From Halichondria panicea (taxonomy: Eukaryota > Porifera > Demospongiae > Suberitida > Halichondriidae): 64,000 nt of DNA. Of this stretch, positions 26,001 through 37,012 are shown piece after piece; the stretch's first letter is position 1, and each line of letters begins with the position of its first letter. The position numbers and the translations under genes were made by a program. The notes beneath the pieces were generated by a model that saw only the letters and a program-made list of their open reading frames with translations, searched no databases and was not told the DNA's origin. The DNA lies in NCBI RefSeq assembly GCF_963675165.1, contig NC_087383.1, forward strand, positions 1,518,979 to 1,582,978, read 5' to 3'.

Positions 26001-27296
26001 GCACAAGAGCCTGGAGGACACTGGTAATAGCAATGCACAAGAGCCTATATAGAAGACACTGGTAATAGCAATGCACAAGAGCCTGGAGGACACTGGTAAT
26101 AGCAATGCACAAGAGCCTAAAAGACACTGGTAATATCAATGCACAAGAGCCTGGAGGACACTGGTCAATGCACAAGAGCCTGGAGGACACTGGTAATAGC
26201 AATGCACAAGAGCCTGGAGGACACTGGTAATATCAATGCACAAGAGCCTGGAGGACACTGGTAATATCAATGCACAAGAGCCTAGAGGACACTCAATGCA
26301 CAAGAGCCTGGAGGACACTGGTAATAGCAATGCACAAGAGCCTATATAGAAGACACTGGTAATAGCAATGCACAAGAGCCTGGAGGACACTGGTAATAGC
26401 AATGCACAAGAGCCTAAAAGACACTGGTAATATCAATGCACAAGAGCCTGGAGGACACTGGTCAATGCACAAGAGCCTGGAGGACACTGGTAATAGCAAT
26501 GCACAAGAGCCTGGAGGACACTGGTAATATCAATGCACAAGAGCCTGGAGGACACTGGTAATATCAATGCACAAGAGCCTAGAGGACACTCAATGCACAA
26601 GAGCCTGGAGGACACTGGTAATAGCAATGCACAAGAGCCTATATAGAAGACACTGGTAATAGCAATGCACAAGAGCCTGGAGGACACTGGTAATAGCAAT
26701 GCACAAGAGCCTAAAAGACACTGGTAATATCAATGCACAAGAGCCTGGAGGACACTGGTCAATGCACAAGAGCCTGGAGGACACTGGTAATAGCAATGCA
26801 CAAGAGCCTGGAGGACACTGGTAATATCAATGCACAAGAGCCTGGAGGACACTGGTAATATCAATGCACAAGAGCCTAGAGGACACTCAATGCACAAGAG
26901 CCTGGAGGACACTGGTAATAGCAATGCACAAGAGCCTATATAGAAGACACTGGTAATAGCAATGCACAAGAGCCTGGAGGACACTGGTAATAGCAATGCA
27001 CAAGAGCCTAAAAGACACTGGTAATATCAATGCACAAGAGCCTGGAGGACACTGGTCAATGCACAAGAGCCTGGAGGACACTGGTAATAGCAATGCACAA
27101 GAGCCTGGAGGACACTGGTAATATCAATGCACAAGAGCCTGGAGGACACTGGTAATATCAATGCACAAGAGCCTGGAGGACACTGGTAATAGCAATGCAC
27201 AAGAGCCTGGAGGACACTGGTAATATCAATGCACAAGAGCCTGGAGGACACTGGTAATATCAATGCACAAGAGCCTGGAGGACACTGGTAATATCA
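23085..27296. repeat. 34-bp minisatellite with higher-order structure
   Basis: About 4.2 kb (roughly 120-130 units) of a 34-bp unit, CAATGCACAAGAGCCTGGAG followed by GACACTGGTAATAT, plus variants (AGAAGACAC, TATATAGAAGACAC, a shorter form lacking GGTAATAT). Higher-order periods are visible: a ~1,317-bp block occurs twice (from about 23167 and 24484), a 351-bp sub-block twice within each, and a 297-bp block four times (from about 25839). The unit matches the last ~25 bases of oxidase exon 2 plus its GGTAAG donor at 17838-17866. Minus-strand open frames across it (CALLLPVSSRLLC and similar) are by-products. Confidence 0.97.
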
Positions 27297-27732
27297 ATTA
27301 TATATAATCAGTCAAATGTAACGTGTGCCATTCAATGACTGATTAACGAAGACATCTTCACAGAAAATGGTATGTATAACAGATAACATTGTAGTAATGT
27401 GCATAGTGTTTACTTTTAGTTGTGTTAATTAACTCATTTCCTGTGGTTAACTTTACTTCCTGTATTGTACTTTTCTGTTATTGTGGTTTCTGTTCTTTAG
27501 TAGGTTCTTTCTGTATAGTTGTTCTTTGTTCCCTTTGTGCCTAGCTATAGGGGCCCGCTCCAGGCGGCTCTTTGTGTATGGGAGCCTCTGCTCCACTGCC
27601 TTTTGTCTTGTACATACTTATACCTTTGTTCTTGTGCATTTTATCAGTTGTTGAATACGATTTCACTAAACTCAAATGTCTGCATGAATCTGCGACATAA
27701 CAAACAATACAGCACAGATTAATAAATGTCAG
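27297..27732. other. Unassigned sequence between minisatellite and exon-3 remnant
   Basis: A pyrimidine-rich ~330-bp stretch (about 27390-27720) with GGGGCCCGCTCCAGG and a CTTTGTGTATGGGAGCC word differs in composition from its neighbours and may be an inserted element. No clear terminal repeats or open frame were seen. Confidence 0.4.
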
Positions 27733-27963
27733 TGCGGCGAGGTGGTGAAGACTATAATCATAATCAGATGAACCAAGTTCTGGAGCAATTTACCGAATTG
27801 ATTCAATCAAGGATTGCAGAGTCTGAATCAGAGGAGGCTGGATCACTTGCCGACAAAGAGCAGAGGCTGTCTGCACTGGTTCTATATGATTTAATTTTCC
27901 TTTTGAATCATGCGAAAAAGTAAATGTTAAGTATTATCATAAATAATTACACCAATGGTAATA

Positions 27964-30900
27964 TCAAGGGGTATATGAAACGACTTCTACTTTCTTTACT
28001 AGTCCCTCTCCTAATAGTTCAAAGTCTGACACCATGGCAACAGTGTCGGGAACCATCCCCTTGTTATCCTTCACATGACATTCAATCTGCATCACCTGCA
28101 CAAGAGAACGAGATATTTAGCAACTACGTAAAACGCTACACATACAAGATCATGTGATGCACTTAAGGGATATGCTACCACAGTGATAACCCTAAGAAAG
28201 CTCTCGTTTAATCTACAAGCCGAGCAGAAGTGGAATAGACCACCCATACACATCATCGTATAATAGGCTATATATAATTATGCACATACCTTGAATGGTC
28301 GTGGAGAGAAGGCTGGTGGTTTCCAGGCAACAGCGATGTACGAGCCTCCGTACTTGTCGTAGAAAAACAGTGCATAGTCAGAGTAGCTCATCTGTGTGCA
28401 TGTGTGAGGGAAAAGACAGCAGTGAACTTAGAGAATTTCTCTATAGACACGATCATTGGTTGTTCTATTTTTATTAAAGTACACACCTAATTAAGACATA
28501 CTGCACGATTCCCACCTCCAAACTCTGCACAAATTTTTCCACTGGGTCAAAGTCCATCACAGGTAGATGCGTACACTTGTGCTTGTAACGAACTGTCGGC
28601 TGAGAGGAGTCGAAGTCCGTTGCCATAGCATCTACGGCTTGTTCACGTCGTGGCACATGTCTCTTGTGTAGATGAATGATCACATGATAGTCGTCTAGTG
28701 GAGGCCGAAACACTTGCTGAAGGGGGATGGGCAGTTAAAAATGTTTATCAAAAACTATGCAAGCTATAGGTAAGCTATAGGTTACTTTAAAATCTCTTAT
28801 GGTATGTTTGAGAAGAATGTTGAGACTCTCTGTGGCTAGTAGCTGCAGCCTGGTGAACACAGGTGGAGAGGGGGTGCTCCAATGGGTGTGGTTATTCGGT
28901 GTGGCTATCACCATGGGTGGTAGTGAGGATCTGGTTGAGGTGAACTTGGTTAGAATCTCAGACACAGCCGAACCTATTGGAGAAAATAATACAAGCTGTA
29001 GTACACGTGGCTTGCATAGGCAACGGCATAAGCTGAAATTGACAATGTACAGCTACAGCATTATAATTATACATGTACAGGCATTGTATTGTCTGTGTAC
29101 ATAAAGCTCCTTCACAAAGACTGTATGTACGTGTGTTTGGCCTCAGGCAGTACCTAGCATACAAGAAATCACTCATACTCACTACACTAACACTAAGGTA
29201 CCAAGACTAATACACGCATGATGTCACTGTAATCAATGTGAGCATTATAAATAGGTATTGTATACTTTTCACTAATACTAGAACTGAACATGTATGATGT
29301 ACGTGCAGTACCTGACAGTTCGTTGTTAAAGTTGACAATCAGCGGCTCAGTCGACCAATCAAATGAGGAGAGGAGTGACAGAAACCGTAGTAACACGATG
29401 AGAGGCATGGTGGGTGGTGTGTAGGGGGCGGGGCTTAGGAAGAGATAGGCTACCATCAAGTCCACTGCCTCGTCTGAAAGGTGATTGGTCAGTAGCTGTG
29501 CCGAGATCCACCTCTTACAGAGTCTAGCCCCCGGGGCAAAAGCAGGGTACTCCTGATGAGCACTGGAGAAGGGGGAGAATGATTGTTATAATGGATAAGT
29601 ATTGGACTATTTTTTATTCAATAGAAAAAAACATGCACAGCCTTTTAGTAATTAGGATATACAAGAGAGCATAAAAGAGAGAACTTACGCATCTACTACA
29701 GTACGGGCAGAATCCAAAACCACTACTATAAAAAGAACTATTCTTGAAATTGCTCACTGCTGCATGTGCATGGAATGCAGTCCCAACGTGACCATAGTTC
29801 TATTTATAGTAGTGGTTTTTGATTCTGCCCATACTGTAGCAGACGGAAGTTACACGCTCTCTCTCTTTTATGCGCTCTTGGGTATGTAATGCAGCAAACG
29901 TGTATGAAGAGGTTAGAGTTAGTAGAAACAAGTACAGTATAACCAGTAAGAGTGGCTGTAATAAAGAGGTGATCTGCCAGTCAAAAACACATCCTATTGA
30001 CACAATAAGTTTGCCGTATTATGAGAAGGTAACCGTTTATAGGGTGAACAAGCCAGCCATTAGTACAGCTACACGATACTATGGGAGTAACATAAAAACC
30101 ACCACCACTAAATACCGTATAATGCGAAATTTTCGAGGGGCTTAATTTTCCTACACGAAAATTAAGTCCACGAAATGTGTGCTTTAATTAGAATTATCTG
30201 CTATAACGTGCAAAGATTCAAAGGCGTGGCTTCTGGTAAGCAGTCATTCCGCGAACATTATGCAACGAAATGCTTTGAGAGGCCATTCCACGAAATATAA
30301 GTGCCTCGAAAATTTCGCGCTATACGATAGTTACTCTCACCCGTTGAGCCAGGAGGTGAGTAGAGGGAGGGAGACAAGCTCCTGCTCAATGCCTGTCAAC
30401 CTCTGCTTTAGTTTGACCACTTCCGAGCCTGTCGCCTTGGAAACAGCGTCTTTGAGAAGCAGCAACTCCCTGTGGTAGTGTATCATCACCCTGAACACAT
30501 AGCCCTCCTGTGTGTGTGTGTGGGCGTGTGTGTGTGTGTGTGAGAGGGAGTGTGTATAATTATACCTTCAAGACGTCCAGATAATCTGCTGTGGGTGATG
30601 AGATCACATCCTTTTCCTCTTTTAGTGCCTTGCTAATGTACGTATAAAAGGAGGTCTTTATCTTTGCAATGGCTTCCACATCGTCCGGCCACTTTCCGCT
30701 AGACTCCAACTGACACACCACTGAATAAAACAGAGGTCATTCAAAAAGATACAACAACAAAGGTCCCTATATTAACGCACCCTTGTATACTGGGACAAAA
30801 GGGGGTGTTGCGACATCACATGATGGATAGTAGCAATCTGATTGGCTGGTCTCATCAGGAGGGGTTGTATACTTTGACCCCAATCGGCCGTTCCAGGGAG

Positions 30901-33900
30901 GATAAGGAAACACCTGCAAAGATAGTACACAGTAATTAACATAACAGGAAATTGTGGTCAAAAGGGAAAATCCGACAAGTGCATGTCCAAGGAACATGGC
31001 ACACAGTCAGAAAGGAGGCTATGACTACGAGTTTGTGGAGACACCACCGCAATATCTCGAGTGCTCCATTTGTCTATTAACCCTTCGAGACCCCCATGTG
31101 TCGAGTTGCTGTGGAAACCACTTTTGCCAGCCTTGCATCAGCAAAGTTCAAGAAGCTAATAAACCGTGTCCACTGTGCAATGAAAGTGAGTTCACCACGC
31201 TTTTACACAAGGGCGTTCTGAGAACAATAAATTGCCTGACAGTGTACTGCAAATGGAAAAGGCTTGGTTGTGATTGGAAAGGCGAACTAAGGAACCTGGG
31301 GGAGCATCTTATGCCGAGGGACGGAGGAACAAGTGGGTGTGGCTTGGTTATGGTTGATTGCAGCTACAAGTGCGGTGTAATGGTGGAGAGACGAGAGCTA
31401 GCACAGCACGAGAGAGACGAGTGTGCAAAGAGACCAGTAGAGGCTCAAATGAGCAGCTTGACCAATAAGTTAGAAAAAAGACTAACAATCGTCGAAAAGA
31501 AACTAGAAAGTACTCTAAGAGAACAAAAAGATATGAAAGACAAGCTATCGAGTCTTGAAGTGCAAAATGAAAGCTTAGCTGAAGAGAACAAAGCTTTAAA
31601 AACGAAGCTAGAAGCTATCAAACACATTCACTCCCACTCAATTGACACGCCTCCTTTCTACTACACACTGTACAACTTCAACTATCATAAAGCGGCCAAT
31701 CTAGTGATTTTCAGTCCACCGTTTTATTCCCATCCCGGGGGCTACAAACTGAGGCTACAACTCTATCCGAACGGGACAAAACACGCCAAAAACAAGAGTG
31801 TTTCGTTGTTTGTTGCCATTATGCTCGGTGAATACGATTCGGATCTAAGCTGGCCTTTCAATGGCAGAGTTTCGGTCGAAATTTTCAATACTACACACGA
31901 TGTTTGGGATATGACAACTGATTTCAATCTTGGTCTAACAGCATCGTCTAGGTGTGTGATAAGACCTATCGACTGTGTGGCCAATGATGGGACAGGTACG
32001 ATCACATGGCTATCACATGACGATATTAGCAACCACTATGTGATTCCTGGTTACGATTTCGTAAGGCTTAGAGTGAGTGAAGTTAAATTATTCAAGAACT
32101 AACTCTCTTATATCAGCAAAACATGTACTATTATAATAATATTAAGTTTACTGATAAATTACGTATTATACTTTTTCTTTTGAGAACAAACATTTCGAAC
32201 CGAGATCAATCATCGCTGATCTAGCACAGGTCAACAAAGTAAAGTACCAAGTTAAGTTAAACTGTGGGTATAGATACAGGTAGAGGAAGTAGCTGTAAGA
32301 GCTCATCTGTACTTCAAAGTAGTATACTCGGTCGGAGGTACATATAGCTGTAAAGAAGTGTTCATCCACACCATGTACACACGTGATACTGAAACAATGT
32401 TATGGAACTTTGAATAGCGTGGTCAGGTCTATCTAGGCAGTAGATGTAAATGATAAAGATACTAATACTAGGCCACAAGTACCAGTACCGTATAGCGGGT
32501 ATATTTCGAGGGTATAAATTTTCGCGGATGGACCATTACAAAGGATTTCGCGGATTTTATTTTCGTGGTCTGAGTTCCAGCCTTTTGGCGCATGCGCACA
32601 TCAACATGCAGCTGTTACTACCACACCGTTAGCCTCGAATCCAGGCCTAGCCTATAACGGTGAGGCACCTCTTATTGTCGATAGGTGTGGTCAATAATAC
32701 TGAACACGCCTACTATTCACTAAAGATATAAATTTTCGTGGGTATAAATTTTCGCGGTAGAGGCTCAATCCGCGAAAACCGCGAACATTTATACCCTCGA
32801 AATATACCCGCTATACGGTATCTACCCCACTACATCTACTCGTAAATATTACCATTATGCTCTAATTGCTCACCTGAGTGTGTCTGAATGCGGGTCCACA
32901 TCCTTGTACTGACGTGATGGAGAGGGGGATGTCCCTCAATCCTCGAAGGTCTCGACCGAGCCCTGTGACCACACCCACGACACCACCGCCCACCTCTTCT
33001 CCAGTAGACAGCCTCCTGCAGGGGGACAATAGCAATGTGATATAGTATGTACAGCTGACTTCTCAAATGTTCTTAGTGTACTCAAGGGCTTATAAAGAGA
33101 AGAGGGCATGCAACTCACTATCGAATAGCCTGAGTTGCATGCCCTCTTCTCTTTATAAGCCCTTGGCGCACTATAAAGTGTTAGAGAAGGCTCACCCGTG
33201 CTTGGAATAGGTGGGCAAGCTGATGAGGGGGTCCAGACTGTTTACAATGCAGCCTACGCTGTCACCAGGGAGACCAGCATGTCTGCATGCATGTACAAGC
33301 ACTGCACTCATCATTGCATGTATTTTTGTCAAGTGCCTACCTTTCCAACAGATGCCTAATAATAAGAGCAGGGATGGTCCTACCACATGCCACGCCCCCT
33401 CCATCCACCCACACCACCGCCTCTCTGATGGAGCCGTCCTTGAATCTCCGCAATCCAGCCTTGGCACCCCAAAACTCTCGAAACTCAGTAGCCTGTGATA
33501 TCATAATTAATATTTCCGAGTGGTCTACACTAGCTGTATACATGTACCTCATCGCTGTCAGAAGGAGGGCCCACTTCCAGGGTGGAGAATGCATGTTCAG
33601 TATCCAATAGCAATGCTATGGTGATGTCATCACTCGGAGGGGGTGGAGAATCAGACAATGACCACTATATGTGTATGTGTGTGGGGGGGGGGCATGTTTG
33701 AAAATAATTATTATGTATTTGAGTATTATTATAATGTGTAAATAAAGCACCTGTTTTGAGGGCAATGGTAAGGTCGTCAACAGTTGCACTCTCTTGCCAA
33801 GCCCACGCCGTAGAAAGGGGAAAACCCTCCTCATTAGAAGGGGGAGGGGCAATACAGCAGCGTCCAGTGACATCGCCTCCCTGTCCCTCTGATCCTTCAA

Positions 33901-36900
33901 CACAGCGACTGGTGACAACAGGTGACAGGGGAGCCTGTAGGAAGAGTGTGTGACTATGTGTATAACCAGACTAATGAGTATCTTTAATTTTAAATACTAC
34001 TAAACTGAAAGGGCTATACCCAAGCTAGCCAAAATCAGGCCAAAATTATTGAACACCAACTGTCCAAAAATTGGATCACCAGAACAAGTTATGGCTGCTC
34101 AAAAATACTACCTAGTACTGGACCCTGAGCACCAAGCTGTTTAGCCTCGTCCAGCCTGAGGCACAATGCTGCTATTACTGTTAGAGTTGGACCAACCAGC
34201 CTGAGGCACAGTGCTGCTATTACTGTTAGAGTTGGACCAACCAGCCTGAGGCACAGTGCTGCTATTACTGTTAGAGTTGGACCAACCAGCTTGAGGCACA
34301 GTGCTGCTATTACTGTTAGAGTTGGACCAACCAGCCTGAGGCACAGTGCTGCTATTACTGTTAGAGTTGGACCAACCAGCCTGAGGCACAGTGCTGCTAT
34401 TACTGTTAGAGTTGGACCTACCAGCCTGAGGCACCATACTGTTAGAGTTGACATACCTACACAGCACATCAAACTTCATTTCTGGAGGGAGTGGAGTCAT
34501 GAAGAGCGCTTGAAACTCATTGGTCGACAGGTTGTCAAGGTTACGCAGCGCCAAGGAGGCCTCATGTTGCATCCAACGATACCTCTCTATGCTGAGCTCA
34601 GCAAAAATATTCAGTCCTGACCCATCGACAAACACTACCTCGAATGCATCGTGGAATACGTCCAATGGAATCTGGGTAATGATCAGAGCATGAACTAATT
34701 ACATCTTGTATTATTACAAGTGCATGAGAAAACTATCGAAACAAGAGTTCATTAGGAAGAGTACGCAGCTCCACTTAAAACCATAGCAGGCGTTCTGTTC
34801 TGTCCAACCTACATCATAACCACATGCTGTTGTATAAACTGTGTACGTACAACTGTTACCTGAGACATTGCTATGCCCTTGGTGGTCCAGTCGGAGGCAA
34901 CAAACGTCTGCATGACAACTCTGAAGGTCTGATAGCAGCTCATGTGAGCGTTGAGTCTTCGCTGAGAACACAACCACGCCACCAGCATGGAGAAATGAAA
35001 GCCTGACAATCCACCCACACCCTGTACACAGAATACACGTAGCATGACATAATTTTTAACATACAATTGGCAACTTGTAATAATGATTACGTACAACTGA
35101 TTAGTATACGAGTATAAATATTGAAATTCATTGCCCAATGTAATAATATAACTATGAAGCAAGGTCTTAATAGACAGTAGCCACCATAGCAAGAAAAATG
35201 AGAGAGAGCAATAAGACAAACAGCAAAAGAGTACCTTGTCCAGTCCTCTCTGTCGTGCCCAGACCTTACACAGGAGCACAGCGTCTATCAGGCCAGGTGA
35301 GTTGTGCAGAGCAGAATACAGAGTGACCAGGTGTCTCTCTCTACCACCTAGCTCCAGCAGGAGACTGGCGTTGTAGTGGGGAGTGGGAGGGTCGTCCACC
35401 TGCAGCTTGTTTAATTGGTTTTGAATGTCGTCTAACTGGTTAGGGAGCTGACTGAGGTAGTAGCGCCGGACATTGTTGTGATCAGGTGTTAGTTTAGAGC
35501 GCTTGAAGTACTCGTCATCTGAGATTGAGGTGTGGAGAACGACTGCTACTTTTGACCCTGTGAATAAAACACAGTACTCAATTTGGTTTCTTTGATGAAA
35601 TTTTTACATTCTAAAAATGGCATGCACACTCTAGCTAACAAATAATTGTGGCATACACACACCTTCTAGTGCCAGTAGGAGTGTAGGTAGGAGGGGGTTG
35701 TCAGAGGAGAAGTGGATACTCTTAATTGCCAGGGACCTCCTCTTCTTGAGCAGGTGGCAGGCTACAACAGCGAGGTAAAGAGCTCTCTTCTGAAAGTAAC
35801 GGTAGTTGAGGATGTCCTTCACCTGAAGACACTCCTGTAGCAAGCGAAAATAAAAACTCCATAGCGCAAAAATAAAAAAGACTATTACTTGTACGGAACT
35901 ACAGCAGGACATAAATCTTGTTGTTATAATAAACTGAGCTATTTTAGACTTACTACTGGTATGTGGAGACATAGGTCCACAGAGGGGTGTGGCTTGGACA
36001 GTGTTCCCAGTAGGAATCCACCCACAACCTTGACAACACTCGGAGCAATAAACTGAAATTTGCCCTTGGCATTCGAGATGTCCAAGCTCAAAGGATAGCT
36101 GACTTTCTTGCTCAGCAGTGAGAGACCATCACACAACTATAGCAACATCAACGGCTGAGTGCATATCGGAGACATTAGTGGGTGTGGCTTACGTCAATTT
36201 GTTCGGAGGAGGGAAGGGAAATGAGCTTCCCCTTTAGTTTGTGCAAAAAGCTTTCCACGGCTTTCTTTGAGGATGACTTGGGCTTAACTTCAGACAACAG
36301 CTCCGTAATCTGCAATAAATATTGTTGCGAGAAAATCAATATCAATTTATGTGAGACTAGTAGTTTTACGGCAAAAGTAGTAGGCAAGACTTCACCTGTA
36401 GTCGCATGAGATTTGAGCTGAACAAATCCTGTGTCTCCTTCAGGCTCTGCAACTCACTGTGGGTGGGGGGTTTGAATAGTCCTTTGACCTTGGAACTCTT
36501 GACCTCCGGACGGTCAACACTAGCATCTATAAACAAAACACACAATTTGTGAAATAAACAGTTTTAAGTTAATTTTCCACCTTCTTGTATTTCTTCATCA
36601 TCCATAACGTCATCGTCGTCGACAACAACTGGCTCCAGATCGCCATCAGAAACAACCTATACAAAATCGTTGTTGCAATAATTATTTTACTCAAACTTTA
36701 CTAGATCTACTCACTTCAGTGTCACTCTGTTGCACATGCTCAGATCCTGTGGCTGCAACTTCATCAGAGATCACTGTCTCTTCTTCCTTTATGTCATCAG
36801 CTACTTTAGTCCTCTTAGCCACCTGCACAATGCATATGATTATAAATAAAGCCATACGTATACATTCTGCAGGTTTCATATCAACAGTATAGTACTACAT

Positions 36901-37012
36901 CATGTTTAATATTGTAACAAAATGGTTGCATCAATTGAGTTAGTAGTTATTTGCTCACTTTCTTTGCTCTGTGGACTGCAATAGCCTTTAATTTCCTCTT
37001 TCGGGATTCCAT
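27964..37012 (-). CDS. NOL6: Nucleolar protein 6 (Nrap/Utp22 family)
   Basis: NOL6 (yeast Utp22) is a nucleolar component of the small-subunit processome that matures 18S rRNA. About 23 minus-strand exons run from MESRKRKLKAIAVHRAKK (37012) to a last exon at about 28097-27964 ending GEGLVKKVEVVSYTP. Family marks include VDLCLHIPV, LLCKVWARQRGLDK, GLSGFHFSMLVAWLCSQRRL, FLRRGLGKRVQLL, YDKYGGSYIAVAWKPPAFSP and DFELLGEGLV. The basic N terminus fits nucleolar targeting; an acidic stretch (VVVDDDDVMDDEE) follows. The protein is near the expected ~1,100 residues and looks intact. Its introns hold a nested RING/TRAF-like gene, at least three inverted-repeat elements and a 45-bp minisatellite. Its 3' end is duplicated at 16 kb. 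Confidence 0.93.
29655..29880. mobile_element. Palindromic MITE-like element in a NOL6 intron
   Basis: Left arm about 29658-29725 and right arm about 29800-29880 are inverted copies: CTACTACAGTACGGGCAGAA and AAAACCACTACTATA recur as reverse complements, with GCATAAAAGAGAGA toward the outside. It is short, non-coding and able to fold into one long hairpin. Confidence 0.7.
30113..30329. mobile_element. CGTATA-family MITE in a NOL6 intron
   Basis: Ends read TACCGTATAATGCGAAATTT and, inverted, TATCGTATAGCGCGAAATTT; both continue TTCGAGG. Same family as 32486-32820. TA at the tips suggests a TA target duplication. Confidence 0.7.
30954..32102 (+). CDS. RING / TRAF-type zinc finger / TRAF-like E3 ligase, nested and intronless
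   Basis: A single open frame on the strand opposite NOL6, wholly within a NOL6 intron (between exons near 32874 and 30912), except that its first bases approach the NOL6 exon border. I prefer the ATG opening MAHSQKGGYDYEF, 14 codons in (30996). It has a RING finger (LECSICLLTLRDPHVSSCCG, then FCQPCISKV and PCPLCNE), a TRAF-type zinc finger region (CKWKRLGCDWKGELRNL, DCSYKCGVMVERRELAQHE), a coiled coil (residues ~170-220) and a C-terminal MATH/TRAF-C-like domain (YKLRLQLYPNG, LSWPFNGRVSVEIFN). Such proteins transfer ubiquitin and relay receptor signals. Lack of introns among intron-rich neighbours suggests retroposition, or family amplification from an intronless member. Confidence 0.92.
   Translation: MVKRENPTSACPRNMAHSQKGGYDYEFVETPPQYLECSICLLTLRDPHVSSCCGNHFCQPCISKVQEANKPCPLCNESEFTTLLHKGVLRTINCLTVYCKWKRLGCDWKGELRNLGEHLMPRDGGTSGCGLVMVDCSYKCGVMVERRELAQHERDECAKRPVEAQMSSLTNKLEKRLTIVEKKLESTLREQKDMKDKLSSLEVQNESLAEENKALKTKLEAIKHIHSHSIDTPPFYYTLYNFNYHKAANLVIFSPPFYSHPGGYKLRLQLYPNGTKHAKNKSVSLFVAIMLGEYDSDLSWPFNGRVSVEIFNTTHDVWDMTTDFNLGLTASSRCVIRPIDCVANDGTGTITWLSHDDISNHYVIPGYDFVRLRVSEVKLFKN
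32486..32820. mobile_element. CGTATA-family MITE, near-perfect terminal repeats
   Basis: Starts TACCGTATAGCGGGTATATT and ends with its exact reverse complement; matching continues through TCGAGGGTATAAAT. The inside repeats TTTTCGCGG words in both directions. No open frame. It sits in the same NOL6 intron as the nested gene, about 380 bp beyond its stop. Confidence 0.88.
33083..33165. repeat. Perfect 35-bp stem hairpin in a NOL6 intron
   Basis: Left arm 33083-33117 and right arm 33131-33165 are exact reverse complements around a 13-nt loop. The arm begins CAAGGGCTTATAAAGAGAAG. Partly paired bases continue outside the stem. It could be a very young palindromic element or a precursor of a small RNA. 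Confidence 0.9.
34141..34440. repeat. 45-bp minisatellite in a NOL6 intron
   Basis: Six or more 45-bp units of the form CAGCCTGAGGCACAGTGCTG plus CTATTACTGTTAGAGTTGGACCAAC. Because the period is a multiple of three, the minus strand stays open (repeating STVPQAGWSNSNSNS) and is continuous with the preceding NOL6 exon. The GTATGT donor at about 34452 and an in-phase TCCTACAG acceptor at 33934 indicate that it is normally spliced out. Confidence 0.9.

Larger units (their letters stand above)
22938..27872 (+). pseudogene. Second, broken copy of the oxidase gene 5' end
   Basis: About 22938-22965 matches the exon 1 region, 23020-23130 matches exon 2 (ATCACCACATTTTTGACACT, then TTGATAATGCAAGAAAACAG), and 27733-27872 matches exon 3 including its ATGTCAG acceptor (encoded words NQVLEQFTELI and SLADKEQ). 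Exons 4-5 with the repeats and copper domains are absent. The space corresponding to the end of exon 2 and its intron is filled by a large minisatellite. It cannot encode an oxidase. Confidence 0.85.

Noticed and set aside
23167-27263. Many similar minus-strand open frames with CALLLPVSSRLLC-type repeats
   Set aside because: They come from the minisatellite; the 34-bp unit is not a multiple of three, no start or signal context is present, and the plus-strand origin from an oxidase exon explains the sequence.
23085-27296. Regular repeats resembling a CRISPR array
   Set aside because: There are no unique spacers, units are directly abutting, and the setting is a eukaryotic genome with introns.
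27390-27720. Possible solo LTR-like insertion
   Set aside because: It begins TGT and has a distinct composition, but no clear terminal match, target duplication or internal coding region could be seen.
33756-33953. Plus-strand frame and an alternative minus frame over a NOL6 exon
   Set aside because: The NOL6 frame with FLRRGLGKRVQLL joins both neighbouring exons in phase through the TCCTACAG acceptor at 33934; the others do not.
34141-34665. Ser/Asn-rich continuation of a NOL6 exon as coding
   Set aside because: A good GTATGT donor ends the exon before the repeat and the next exon joins in phase, so the repeat is taken as intronic.
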